Source: JANJTY01 sp038257155 (GTDB taxonomy: Bacteria; Pseudomonadota; Gammaproteobacteria; Xanthomonadales; Xanthomonadaceae). From it: a stretch of DNA of 64,000 nt. The stretch spans positions 1-64,000 of the forward strand of contig JBBSJP010000005.1 in NCBI GenBank assembly GCA_038257155.1, written 5' to 3'. A program made the position numbers and the translations under genes. Position 1 is the first letter of the stretch. Each line of letters starts with the position of its first letter. A model generated the notes under the pieces. That model saw nothing but the letters and a program-made list of their open reading frames with translations, was not told the DNA's origin and did not search any database. Shown piece after piece: positions 44,852 to 54,508 of this stretch.

Positions 44852-47800
44852 ATGAAAACGACGCGCGCGCGCGCGGGCCGCCTTGTTGGCCTGACCTTTA
44901 CCGTTGCTGCCTGCCTCGCTGCTTCCAGTGCGCTTGCCGCGCCAGGCGACCCCATCGGTGGCATTACCAACGTCGCCTTAGGCGGCGTCAACGACCACAA
45001 CCCCTATTTCAAGGATTACAACGCGCCACGCGGCATGGTCACGCTGACCGGCGGCAACGTGGTCGTGGCCTGGAGCGCGCGCGACGACACTTCCCCTCCC
45101 AACCCAACTCCCGACTCGCCCGATGGAACCAACGGCGCCGACGACGGTGCGTTCTTCCGCATCCTCAATCCGAGTGGTGCCTTCATCGCGCCGGTGACCC
45201 GGCCCTACCTCGACATCAATGCGGCTGGCACCGGTGCACAGCGCACCGCGATGCTGGCTTCTCTGTCGGGCGGCGGCTTTGTGATGGTCTGGAGCTCGTT
45301 CGGCGGGCCGACCGATCTGGGCTCGGGTGAAGACACCTTTGGACGCGTGTTCAGCGCGACCGGTGCTGCGGTCAGTGGAACCTTCAAGGTCAACGACCTG
45401 TCCACGAGCGACGAGGAGACCCCGTCCGGCGTGATCGGCCTGACCGGTGGCGGATTTGCCGTGGTCTGGAAGAACGAGAGCAACGATTCGGGCAATACCG
45501 ACGACTTCTTCATCCGCGTCTACAACGCTGCCGGCGCGCCACAGGCGGCCAGCACCCAGCTTGGCGGCGTGGCGCAGGACGGCTTCTTCAAGGATTTCGA
45601 CGCGTTTTCGAGCACGGACGGCCTGGTGGCGTTAAGCAACGGCAACGTGGCTGTTTCGTGGGGCGTGCGCGATACCAGCTTCGACGGCACCGGCACCGGC
45701 GCCGAGGGCCCTTCGCCCGGGGGCTGGGCGGGACTCGTGCAGGTCTTCAACGCCAGCGGTGCTGCGGTCTCCGGCATCATCACGCCCTATATCGACATCA
45801 ACGCCGACCGCAGCGGTCACCAGTTCCAGCCGCGCCTCGCCGCGCTCAGCGGCGGCGGATTCACGGCCGTCTGGAATTCGGCACGCAACACCAACGACGG
45901 CGGCAACAGCGACATCGGCGACGGTGGCGCGCCGCCCGCCAACCAGACCAGCGGCGGCGACACCTATACCCGCGTATTCGACAACAGTGGCGCCGGCGTC
46001 AGCACCACCGTGCGCGTCAACGACACGACGACCGACGACTTCGAAGAGCCGATGGCCGTAGTCGCACTCACCGGAGGCGGCTACGCCGTGGTCTGGCGTG
46101 ATGGTGACGATATTTCCGGCGCCAACACCGACACCCATTACGTGCGCGCCTACAGCGCGGCGGGCGCGGCCGCGGGCGCCAGCGTCCAGATCGCTGGCGC
46201 CGCCTCGCTCAATCTGTTCGAGGATTTCCACGGTTCGCGTGGACTCGTCGCGCTGGGCGACGGCGGCTTCGCGGTCGGCCTGCGCGTGCGCAGCAGCAAC
46301 GGCGACGGCACCGGCACGTCGGTCGATGGCGGCGGGTTCGCCGCGGCCGTGCGCGTGCTGAATGCCAACGGCACCAACCGCCAAGGACCCTTCTTTCCCT
46401 ACCTCGACATCAACGCGAACGGCAGCGGTCACCAGAACATTCCGCAACTGGCGCAGGTCACCGGCGGCTTTGCAGTCAGCTGGAACTCGGCCAGCAACAG
46501 CGACGACGGCGCCAACAGCGACGTCTTCGTCGGCTTCTCCGCCACCAACGGCGGCGACACCTGGACCCGGCTCTACGCCAATACCGGCATCGCGTCGCAC
46601 GCCACCGTGCGCGTCCACAACATCGAGCCGACCGGCGTCAACGACCAGCAGGATCCCTCGTCACTGGTGCGAGCTGGCGCCAACTACCTGGTGCTGATCC
46701 GCGACGACAATGCCAACACGGCGCTGAGCGGCACGGCCGAGTCGAACAAGGACGACCTGTTTATCCGCGCCTTCGGCGATGCCGTGGTCACGGCGCCGGA
46801 GATCGTCGTCGAGCAAGCCGCCACCAACATAGCCGACGGCGGCAGCCAGAGCTTCGGCTCGGTCAACGTGGGCAGCAACACCAGCCTTGTCTTCACCATC
46901 CGCAATTCCGGCACGGCCGATCTCACCGGCCTGGTCATCACCAAGGACGGCACGCACCAGGCCGACTACACCATCACTGCCAACCCCACCTCGCCGGTTA
47001 CGCCCGCGGGCAGCACCACGTTCACGGTGCAGTTCGCACCGGGCGCGGCTGGTGCGCGCACCGCCGCGATCCACATCGCGAGCAACGACGCCGACGAGAA
47101 TCCGTTCGACATCAACCTGAGCGGCACTGGTGTCGCGCTTCCGGTGCTGTCGATCAACGATGTCGGGGTGACCGAGGGCAACGCCGGCACTGTGACGGCC
47201 ACCTTCACCGTCTCGCTTAACGTCCCCGCGCTGCCTGGGGGCGTCAGCTTCGACATCGCGACGCAGAACAGTACAGCGACAGCGGGCAGCGACTATGTCA
47301 CGAACATCCTCACTGGCCAGACCATTCCGGCCGGAAGCAGCAGCTACAGTTTCGCCGTGACGGTCAACGGTGACGCGATCGACGAGGCGAACGAAGCGTT
47401 CTTCGTCAACGTGACCAACGTCACCGGCGCGACGGTCGGCGACAGCCAGGGCCTTGGTACGATCACCGACAACGACACCGCCGGTATCACGGTCACGCCG
47501 ACTTCCGGCCTGGTCACCACAGAAGCCGGCGCCGGTACGGCGACCTTCACCGTGGTGCTCAACAGCCAGCCGACTGCTGACGTGACGATCGGGCTGAGCA
47601 GTAGCGACACCACCGAAGGCACAGTGGCTCCTGCGTCGCTGCTCTTCACCAGCGGCAACTGGAACGTGGCGCGCACGGTGACGGTCACCGGCGTCGACGA
47701 CGCAATCGACGACGGCGACATCGCCTACAGCATCCTCACCGCCGCCGCGACCGGGGCCGGCTCCGGCTACGCGGGCATCGATGCGGCTGATGTCTCGGTC

Positions 47801-50800
47801 AGCAACACCGACAACGACGCGGCCGGCATCACGGTCACGCCGACTGCGGGCCTGGCCACCACAGAAGCGGGCGCTGGTACGGCGACCTTCACCGTGGTGC
47901 TCAACAGCCAGCCGACGGCTGACGTGACGATCGGCCTGAGCAGCAGCGACACGACCGAAGGCACGGTGGCGCCAGCGTCGCTGGTCTTCACCAACGGCAA
48001 TTGGAACGTGGCGCAGACGGTCACCGTCACGGGCGTCGATGACGCCATCGACGACGGCGACGTCGCCTACACCATCCTGACTGCGGCCGCGACCGGGGCC
48101 GGTTCCGGCTACGCCGGCATCGACGCGGCGGACGTCTCGGTTAGCAATACCGACGACGACGCGGCCGGCATCACGGTCACGCCGACGGCTGGCCTGATCA
48201 CCACCGAGGCCGGCGGCACGGCCACCTTCACCGTCGTGCTCGAGAGCGAACCAACGGCGGACGTGACGATCGGCCTGAGCAGCGACAACACAGCCGAGGG
48301 AACCGTCGCACCAGCCTCATTGGTTTTCACCAACGGTAATTGGAACGTGGCGCAGACTGTCACTGTCACTGGCTTCGATGACGCCATCGACGACGGCGAC
48401 ATCGCCTACACCATCCTGACTGCGGCCGCGACTGGCGCCGGTTCCGGCTACGTCGGCGTCGACGCGACGGATGTCTCGGTCAGCAATACTGACGATGACG
48501 CGGCCGGCATCACGGTCACGCCGACGGCTGGCCTGATCACCACCGAAGCCGGCGGCACGGCCAGCTTCACCGTAGTGCTGGAAAGCGAACCAACGGCGGA
48601 CGTGACGATCGGCCTGAGCAGCGACAACACAAGCGAGGGCACGGTGGCGCCAGCCTCGCTCGTCTTTACCAACGGCAACTGGAACGTGGCGCAGACCGTC
48701 ACTGTTACCGGCGTCGACGACGCAATCGACGACGGCGACATCGGCTACACCATCCTGACTGCGGCCGCGACCGGGGCCGGTTCCGGCTACGCCGGCATCG
48801 ATGCAGCGGATGTCTCGGCCAGCAATACCGACGACGACGCGGCCGGCGTCACGGTCACGCCAATCGCTGGCCTGATCACCACCGAAGCGGGGGGCACGGC
48901 CACCTTCACCGTAGTGCTCGACAGCGAGCCAACGGCGGACGTAACGATCGGCTTGAGCAGCGACAACACAAACGAGGGCACAGTTGCGCCAGCTTCGTTG
49001 CTCTTTACCAGCGGCAACTGGAACGTCGCGCAGATCGTCACGATTACCGGCGTCGACGACAGCGTCGACGATGGCGACATCGCCTACACCATCCTGACCG
49101 CGGCCGCGACCGGCGCGGGCTCCGGCTACGCCGGGCTGGATGGCGCCGACGTTGCTGCCAGCAACACCGACGACGACAGCGTCGGTATCGTTGTGGCCCC
49201 GACTGTGGGCCTCAGCACCACCGAGGCGGGAGACACCGCGATCTTCACCGTGGTGCTGAACAGCGAGCCACTGGCCGATGTGACGATTGGCTTGAGCAGC
49301 AGCGACACGACCGAAGGTACCGTCGCGCCTGCATCGCTCAACTTCACCAGCGGTAACTGGAACGTGGCGCAAAGCGTGACTGTAAGCGGCGTGGACGATG
49401 CGGTCGACGACGGCGACATCGCCTTTACCGTGCTGACTGGGCCCGCCGCGAGCGGCGACGCGGCCTACGCTGGTCTGGATGCCGCCGACGTGGCACTCAG
49501 CAATATCGACGACGACGGCGCCGGCGTTCTGGTAACGCCAACCGCAGGTCTCATCACGACCGAGGCCGGCGGCACGGCGACATTCAGCGTGGTACTCACC
49601 AGCCAGCCGACGGCCGACGTGGTCATCGACCTGAGCAGCAGCGATACGACCGAGGGTACTGTCGCACCGGCGGCACTGACCTTCACCTCGGCTGACTGGA
49701 ATGTGGCTCGGACCGTCACGGTTACCGGAGTGGACGACGCCGTCGATGACGGCGACCTGAGTTACAGCATTGTCACGTCAGCTGCGATCAGCGGCGACCC
49801 GAACTATGGCGGCGTCAATCCACCCGACGTGGTGGTGACCAATGCCGACGACGACACGGCCGCGATCCTGGTGGCGCCTACCGTCGGTCTGGGCACGACC
49901 GAAGCCGGTGGAACGGCGACCTTCACGGTAGTGTTGAGTAGCGAGCCGCTCGGTGCCGTCACGATCGGGTTGAGCAGCAGCGACACGACCGAGGGCACGG
50001 TCGGACCGGCCTCGCTGACCTTTACCGTGGTCGACTGGAACGTGCCGCGTACGGTAACGGTGAGCGGCGTGGACGACGCGCTGGATGACGGTGATATCGC
50101 CTACACCGTGTTGACCGCTGCTGCGACCAGCAGCGACGCTGGCTACGCGGGGATCGATGCCGCCGACGTCGTGTTGAGCAATACTGATGACGACGGCGCC
50201 GGCATCCTGGTTTCGCCGACTGCGGGCCTGGTCACGACCGAGGCGGCTGGCACTGCGACGTTTACCGTCGTGCTGAGCAGCCAGCCAACCGTCGACGTCA
50301 GCATCGGGTTGAGCAGCAGCGACACGACCGAGGGCACGGTCGCACCGGCCTCGCTGACCTTCACTACGGCCAACTGGAACGTGCCGCGTACGGTCACCGC
50401 GACCGGCGTGGACGACGCGCTCGACGACGGCGATGTCGCCTACACGATCACGACCGCGGCTGCGGTAAGCGCCGACTCAAGTTACGGCGGAGTCAACCCT
50501 CCGGACGTGCAGGCGACCAATACCGACGACGACGGCGCCGGCATCCTCGTCACGCCGCTTTCGGGCCTGGTCACGACCGAAGCCGGTGGCACTGCCACGT
50601 TCACCATCGCGCTCGCCAGCCAGCCCACCGCTGACGTGACGATCGGCCTGAGCAGCAGCGACACCACCGAAGGCACGGTGTCGCCGGCCCAGGTCGTCTT
50701 CACCGGCGCCAACTGGAACGACGCCCAGATCGTAACGCTGACGGGCGTGGACGACGTTTCGCTAGACGGCGACATTGCTTACAACGCGGTTCGTGCGCCG

Positions 50801-51376
50801 GCGACGTCGGCTGATCCGGTTTACCAAGGCATGGCCGGAGGCAATGTCGCGGCGACCAACAACGACAACGACACGAACCGCATGGATGGCACCACTGCTA
50901 CCGGCAGCGGCCCGTCCAGCCTGCTCATCACGGGCGGCGGATGCTCCCTGGACTTGAGCCAGAGTGCGTTCATGACCACGATCGGGCTGAGACTGCCGCC
51001 CTTGGTCCAGTTCCCGCACGGGGCGATTCGCTTCCGTGCGCACGGATGCCAGCCGGGTGCCAGCCTGCAGGTGAGCATCACCTGGCCGCCGCTTGCCGCC
51101 AATCCGCAGCACTGGAAACTCAGTTCTACGGCGCCTGCGTTGCCGCTGCAGAGCGCGCTCACTGCGGCGGACACCTTGAGCTACACCATCGTCGATGGTG
51201 GCCCGTTCGACGCTGACGGTGTGGTCAACGGGGTGATCGTCGATCCGGTCGCGGTTGGCTTCGGCGGAGGCGTGACGGAACCCCAGCAGATTCCGGCCTC
51301 GGGTCCAGCATCACAGCTCGCGCTTCTGCTGCTGTTCGGCCTGATCGGCGGATTCTTCCTGCGTCGCCGAGTCTGA
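44852..51376 (+). CDS. Giant secreted Calx-beta repeat protein with CTERM-like tail
   Basis: This 2174-residue protein starts with a signal peptide (TFTVAACLAASSALAA). About 620 residues of repeated LTGGGFAVVW / DINADGSGHQ-type segments follow, then a choice-of-anchor D-like Ig domain (IVVEQAATNIADGGSQSFGS). A Calx-beta domain comes next (SINDVGVTEGNAGTVTATF), then ten further 113/114-residue Calx-beta-like units, each ending in acidic NTDDD-type turns. The C-terminus has a choice-of-anchor U-like segment (TIVDGGPFDADGVVNGVIVD) and a tail of PASGPASQLALLLLFGL plus RRR, similar to IPTL-CTERM sorting signals but without the IPTL letters. It should be a calcium-dependent surface or matrix protein. 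A GGGGGA site precedes ATG 44852. Confidence 0.88.
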   Translation: MKTTRARAGRLVGLTFTVAACLAASSALAAPGDPIGGITNVALGGVNDHNPYFKDYNAPRGMVTLTGGNVVVAWSARDDTSPPNPTPDSPDGTNGADDGAFFRILNPSGAFIAPVTRPYLDINAAGTGAQRTAMLASLSGGGFVMVWSSFGGPTDLGSGEDTFGRVFSATGAAVSGTFKVNDLSTSDEETPSGVIGLTGGGFAVVWKNESNDSGNTDDFFIRVYNAAGAPQAASTQLGGVAQDGFFKDFDAFSSTDGLVALSNGNVAVSWGVRDTSFDGTGTGAEGPSPGGWAGLVQVFNASGAAVSGIITPYIDINADRSGHQFQPRLAALSGGGFTAVWNSARNTNDGGNSDIGDGGAPPANQTSGGDTYTRVFDNSGAGVSTTVRVNDTTTDDFEEPMAVVALTGGGYAVVWRDGDDISGANTDTHYVRAYSAAGAAAGASVQIAGAASLNLFEDFHGSRGLVALGDGGFAVGLRVRSSNGDGTGTSVDGGGFAAAVRVLNANGTNRQGPFFPYLDINANGSGHQNIPQLAQVTGGFAVSWNSASNSDDGANSDVFVGFSATNGGDTWTRLYANTGIASHATVRVHNIEPTGVNDQQDPSSLVRAGANYLVLIRDDNANTALSGTAESNKDDLFIRAFGDAVVTAPEIVVEQAATNIADGGSQSFGSVNVGSNTSLVFTIRNSGTADLTGLVITKDGTHQADYTITANPTSPVTPAGSTTFTVQFAPGAAGARTAAIHIASNDADENPFDINLSGTGVALPVLSINDVGVTEGNAGTVTATFTVSLNVPALPGGVSFDIATQNSTATAGSDYVTNILTGQTIPAGSSSYSFAVTVNGDAIDEANEAFFVNVTNVTGATVGDSQGLGTITDNDTAGITVTPTSGLVTTEAGAGTATFTVVLNSQPTADVTIGLSSSDTTEGTVAPASLLFTSGNWNVARTVTVTGVDDAIDDGDIAYSILTAAATGAGSGYAGIDAADVSVSNTDNDAAGITVTPTAGLATTEAGAGTATFTVVLNSQPTADVTIGLSSSDTTEGTVAPASLVFTNGNWNVAQTVTVTGVDDAIDDGDVAYTILTAAATGAGSGYAGIDAADVSVSNTDDDAAGITVTPTAGLITTEAGGTATFTVVLESEPTADVTIGLSSDNTAEGTVAPASLVFTNGNWNVAQTVTVTGFDDAIDDGDIAYTILTAAATGAGSGYVGVDATDVSVSNTDDDAAGITVTPTAGLITTEAGGTASFTVVLESEPTADVTIGLSSDNTSEGTVAPASLVFTNGNWNVAQTVTVTGVDDAIDDGDIGYTILTAAATGAGSGYAGIDAADVSASNTDDDAAGVTVTPIAGLITTEAGGTATFTVVLDSEPTADVTIGLSSDNTNEGTVAPASLLFTSGNWNVAQIVTITGVDDSVDDGDIAYTILTAAATGAGSGYAGLDGADVAASNTDDDSVGIVVAPTVGLSTTEAGDTAIFTVVLNSEPLADVTIGLSSSDTTEGTVAPASLNFTSGNWNVAQSVTVSGVDDAVDDGDIAFTVLTGPAASGDAAYAGLDAADVALSNIDDDGAGVLVTPTAGLITTEAGGTATFSVVLTSQPTADVVIDLSSSDTTEGTVAPAALTFTSADWNVARTVTVTGVDDAVDDGDLSYSIVTSAAISGDPNYGGVNPPDVVVTNADDDTAAILVAPTVGLGTTEAGGTATFTVVLSSEPLGAVTIGLSSSDTTEGTVGPASLTFTVVDWNVPRTVTVSGVDDALDDGDIAYTVLTAAATSSDAGYAGIDAADVVLSNTDDDGAGILVSPTAGLVTTEAAGTATFTVVLSSQPTVDVSIGLSSSDTTEGTVAPASLTFTTANWNVPRTVTATGVDDALDDGDVAYTITTAAAVSADSSYGGVNPPDVQATNTDDDGAGILVTPLSGLVTTEAGGTATFTIALASQPTADVTIGLSSSDTTEGTVSPAQVVFTGANWNDAQIVTLTGVDDVSLDGDIAYNAVRAPATSADPVYQGMAGGNVAATNNDNDTNRMDGTTATGSGPSSLLITGGGCSLDLSQSAFMTTIGLRLPPLVQFPHGAIRFRAHGCQPGASLQVSITWPPLAANPQHWKLSSTAPALPLQSALTAADTLSYTIVDGGPFDADGVVNGVIVDPVAVGFGGGVTEPQQIPASGPASQLALLLLFGLIGGFFLRRRV
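47477..50872 (+). repeat. Ten tandem 339/342-bp in-frame repeats
   Basis: Units start at 47477, 47819, 48161, 48500, 48839, 49178, 49517, 49856, 50195 and 50534, and the last ends at 50872. The first two are 342 bp and the other eight are exactly 339 bp. Each encodes a VTPTAGLxTTEAGGTATFTV opening, an SSDTTEGTVAPASL middle, GVDDAxDDGD and an acidic end. Units 2-5 are the closest to each other, which suggests recent local duplication or gene conversion. Confidence 0.92.
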
Positions 51377-51383
51377 GCCTGGA

Positions 51384-51411
51384 CGTGGCACGCCCTGCAG
51401 GGCGTGCCACG
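51384..51411. terminator. Perfect 28-bp palindrome after the giant gene
   Basis: The sequence from CGTGGCACGCCCTG is followed directly by its exact inverse, 7 nt after the stop codon. It can fold as a very stable stem in RNA. No T run follows, so it may act as a factor-assisted stop or an mRNA 3'-end protector. Confidence 0.6.
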
Positions 51412-51624
51412 ATGGCCGAAGCGAAGGAATGGCCCGGGGTGGCGAAATGCCGGCCGTGCTGCGCAGCCAGAGGCACTCTCCATAGACTTGTTGCAGCTCT
51501 CGCACGTGCGTGCCCGCCAACGCGCCTGTATTTGCGCGTGTACTGAGTGACAGGCAGAGGAAACGCCGTCGCTTCGGAAACAACAGGCTCGCGCGTGAAT
51601 CTTTGGCCGAGGCTCCGCAGGCCG

Positions 51625-51732
51625 GCTCTTGCGCAAGCGCGGCAACAGCGGCGTGGCAGTGATCCCGTGGATGAGGATTGAACTGAAAATCATGAAGCCG
51701 ACGAGCGCCCACAAGCGCTCGCCGTCTGACTG
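51625..51732 (-). pseudogene. Remnant of a CPA1/NhaP-type antiporter C-terminus
   Basis: On the minus strand about 35 residues (GERLWALVGFMIFSSILIHG, then ITATPLLPRLRK) closely resemble the last membrane helix and exit of sodium-proton antiporters of the NhaP type. The frame is closed by stops just upstream, and no other part of such a transporter is found within 51377-52169. It looks like a gene fragment left by deletion. The surrounding 793 bp otherwise shows only the palindrome at 51384 and no supported gene. Confidence 0.45.
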
Positions 51733-52169
51733 GCGGCGACGATTTCAGCAGGTTCAGCGCACCCAGATCCCATAGAGAAGCGACGTACGGATCGATATTC
51801 CGTGTGTTTCCCGATATGGGCGTCGCTCAAACGGGATGGCCAACTGGCTGTCTGCTCCATTCTGCAGTGCACCCGCCGGGGTGGCGTCTCCGGATTGCGC
51901 GCTACTTCGAGGGTTGCGCGGGCTGTGGCACGATTAAATTCGTCGCGAAAGGCCGCTGGGGGCTGCATCCTCGCCAGGTAAACCCGCAGCGTCGAAAGCG
52001 TCACGGCCTTGCTGTTGCGCTCACTCCATGGGCAAGACGAGTGATGCGGAGCCAATGAGGGGATCGCTGGTGGCGGCTAGCGCACAGAAGCGCGGCCGGC
52101 CTGGGGTGAGGATGGGTATACGCCCGCCGGCTCATGCGGCTCCCGGTGCTGGATCCAACAGGAGATACC

Positions 52170-53513
52170 GTGCAACTGTCTGATTTCATCCGCTCCGACA
52201 CCGAGACCATCCTTCATGACTGGGATGCCTTTGCCGAAACCTTCTGCGCCCCAGGCATGAGCAAGGCGGAACTGCGGGATCATGCCGGCGAGATGCTCTT
52301 GGCGATCGCCGACGATATCGACAGCGCACAGAGTGCCTCGGAACAGGTTGCCAAGTCGAAAGGCAACGAAGTCGAGGAAGTCGAAGCAGATTCCTGGGCC
52401 AAAATCCACGGTAGAGACCGGCACGCCAGTGGCTTCGACGTCAAAGAGACGGTTTCGGAGTTTCGGGCGCTTCGCGCCAGTGTGCTGATGCACTGGACCA
52501 AGGCCACGACCCACGTTGCAGGCCAGGACCTGGAAGATCTCACACGCTTCAACGAGGCGATAGACCAGGCTGTAGCCGAATCGCTGAATCAGTACTCGCA
52601 CGAAAAGGAAATGCAGACCCGCCTTTTCGGCGCCGTCCTGGTAGCGTCTCCCGACCCCATTGGTGTTCTGGACCTCGAAGGGAGGTACATCTACGCGAAC
52701 GAGGCAATGGCTGGCATGTTCGCAGTGTCACGCGAGGCCATCATCGGCAAGACCAACTCCGACCTCAACTTGCCTTTGGCGTCGGAGTTCCAACAGCAGG
52801 TCATTCAGGTGATCGCCCACCAGACGACTCACCGTGGAGACGCGACCCACTGGTGCTCCGCTGGTGAGACACGACGGTACGAGTACGAGCTCGCGCCCGT
52901 GCTGGATGAAGAAGGACGCTGTGAGGCCGTCGTCTGCATCTCCCGGGACGTTACCGAACGGGTGAGCGCCGAAGAGGAGGCTCGCCGCAATGCCCACCAT
53001 GACCAATTGACCGGCCTGCCCAATCGTCGGCTTTTCCTCGACCGCCTGGACCAGGAATTCAAACATGCCAAGCGGCGCCATCAGCCGCTTGCTGTGCTGT
53101 TCATCGACCTGGACGGCTTCAAGGAAATCAACGATTCCATGGGTCATGAAGTGGGGGACCTGTTGCTGGTTGGCGTAGCAGGGCGTCTCTCCGAATGCAT
53201 CCGCGAGGATGACACGGTTGCTCGCCTGGGCGGCGACGAATTTACCGTCATTCTCTCGGGTGCGACGCAGCGCCGCGACGTTGAATTGATAGCGCAGTCG
53301 ATCATCAACAAACTGGCAATGCCCTTCCTCATCGCGGAGCAATCCGTGCACGTCTCCGCCAGCATCGGGGCCGCCTTGCTGCCGGAGCACGCGACATCCC
53401 CGGACGGCCTGCTTAGAGCCGCGGACGAGGCCATGTTCGAGGCAAAGCGGTCTGCCGGTAACCGGTTCTGTTTTGCTGGGGCGACCGGACAGAAAGCGAA
53501 GATCACGAACTGA
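52170..53513 (+). CDS. RsbR-like/PAS sensor diguanylate cyclase
   Basis: This 447-residue protein has a helical N-terminal sensor that looks like an RsbRD-type domain (DTETILHDWDAFAETFC, FRALRASVLMHWTKA), a PAS domain (ASPDPIGVLDLEGRYIYANE...CISRDVTERV) and a GGDEF domain. HHDQLTGLPNRRLFLDRLD, DLDGFKEINDSMGHEVGD and LGGDEF near residues 353-358 indicate an active cyclase. No membrane segment is seen, so it is probably cytosolic. I start at GTG 52170 because AGGAG lies 5 nt before it. ATG 52134 is the longer option. It is 18 bp upstream of a Crp-type gene and probably cotranscribed. Confidence 0.88.
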   Translation: MQLSDFIRSDTETILHDWDAFAETFCAPGMSKAELRDHAGEMLLAIADDIDSAQSASEQVAKSKGNEVEEVEADSWAKIHGRDRHASGFDVKETVSEFRALRASVLMHWTKATTHVAGQDLEDLTRFNEAIDQAVAESLNQYSHEKEMQTRLFGAVLVASPDPIGVLDLEGRYIYANEAMAGMFAVSREAIIGKTNSDLNLPLASEFQQQVIQVIAHQTTHRGDATHWCSAGETRRYEYELAPVLDEEGRCEAVVCISRDVTERVSAEEEARRNAHHDQLTGLPNRRLFLDRLDQEFKHAKRRHQPLAVLFIDLDGFKEINDSMGHEVGDLLLVGVAGRLSECIREDDTVARLGGDEFTVILSGATQRRDVELIAQSIINKLAMPFLIAEQSVHVSASIGAALLPEHATSPDGLLRAADEAMFEAKRSAGNRFCFAGATGQKAKITN

Positions 53514-53531
53514 GCGCAGATATCCCAGGTG

Positions 53532-54404
53532 ATGACCAGGATCTCCGACAGGCATGAGAAGACGGACGATGGAACGGCATTGCAAAGCAAGGGGCAGCGC
53601 AATCTCTTGCTTGAAGCGCTGGACCCGGAAGTCTACGAGAGGCTGGCGCCCCGGCTTGAGCTGACCACCCTGGATCGCGGAGAAATCGTTTGCCCGGCGG
53701 GGCAAAAGCTCTCACGGGCCTACTTCCCCGAATCAGGCATCATTTCACTGCTGCATGTTCTGGAGGATGGTTCAACCATCGAAAGCGCTGTTATCGGCAA
53801 CGATGGCATGCTTGGCGTGGCGATCTTTACCGGTGACTACACCTTGGCGAGCGAGGGCAGGGTGCAGACTGAGGGCTACGCGCACTGGCTCCCGGCTGAG
53901 GTGCTGATGGACGAGTTCAACCGCTCCGCGGCAACTCGCAACCATCTGTTGCGGTACACGCAGTCCCTGATTGCCCATGCTTCGCAGACGGCGATCTGCA
54001 ACCGCTACCACTCGGTCCAACAGCAACTTTGCCGCCGGTTGCTGCTCAACCTGGACCGGATGCCCGGCAATGAGTTGTTCATGACCCATGACGAGATGGC
54101 CCGCGCGATAGGCGTGCGCCGGGAAGGCATCAGTCTGGCCGCGGCAAGAATGCAGCGTGCCGGATCGATCACTTACCGGCGTGGTCGGATTACCGTCCTT
54201 GATCGGAAGGCGCTCGAAAAATGCGTCTGCGAGTGTTACCAGGTGGTCAGGGAAGAGAGTGAGAGACTGAAGAGTCTGACAGCACCGCCCCGCGAGCATC
54301 TGCCTTACTCCACGGAGCGCAGGCGGCGGGTTCGACCTGCACCGCCTGGCGAAGACCGCGCCCAGCCGGGGAAGTCGCGAACCCAGGGAGAGATCGATGG
54401 TTGA
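53532..54404 (+). CDS. Crp/Fnr-family transcriptional regulator
   Basis: This 290-residue regulator has a cyclic-nucleotide-binding fold (NLLLEALDPEVYERLAPRLE, GEIVCPAGQ, AYFPESGIISLLHVLEDGS, VIGNDGMLGVAIF) and a Crp-type helix-turn-helix (MTHDEMARAIGVRREGISLA). DRKALEKCVCECYQVV follows, closely like the paralogue at 43608. The cAMP-contact residues of E. coli Crp are not evident, so the ligand is unknown. A 40-residue charged, Pro/Arg-rich C-terminal tail is unusual. It follows the diguanylate cyclase gene, which suggests a c-di-GMP-linked regulon. A GTG at 53529 is an alternative start. Confidence 0.88.
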   Translation: MTRISDRHEKTDDGTALQSKGQRNLLLEALDPEVYERLAPRLELTTLDRGEIVCPAGQKLSRAYFPESGIISLLHVLEDGSTIESAVIGNDGMLGVAIFTGDYTLASEGRVQTEGYAHWLPAEVLMDEFNRSAATRNHLLRYTQSLIAHASQTAICNRYHSVQQQLCRRLLLNLDRMPGNELFMTHDEMARAIGVRREGISLAAARMQRAGSITYRRGRITVLDRKALEKCVCECYQVVREESERLKSLTAPPREHLPYSTERRRRVRPAPPGEDRAQPGKSRTQGEIDG

Positions 54405-54508
54405 CCACGCAGTGCTTACCACACGATTGCAGCCGAGTGCATGCTGATTTCGCGCCTCGGCGGCGTTTCGCTACCATGGCTAGCTCTTTGTCCACTTGAG
54501 ACTGTTTC

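Noticed and set aside
48317..49372. Minus frames repeating every 339 bp over the giant gene
   Set aside because: They mirror the tandem repeat of the sense gene and are not independent.
47477..50872. Possible CRISPR or noncoding satellite
   Set aside because: The 339/342-bp units are in frame, coding and contiguous, with no spacer structure.
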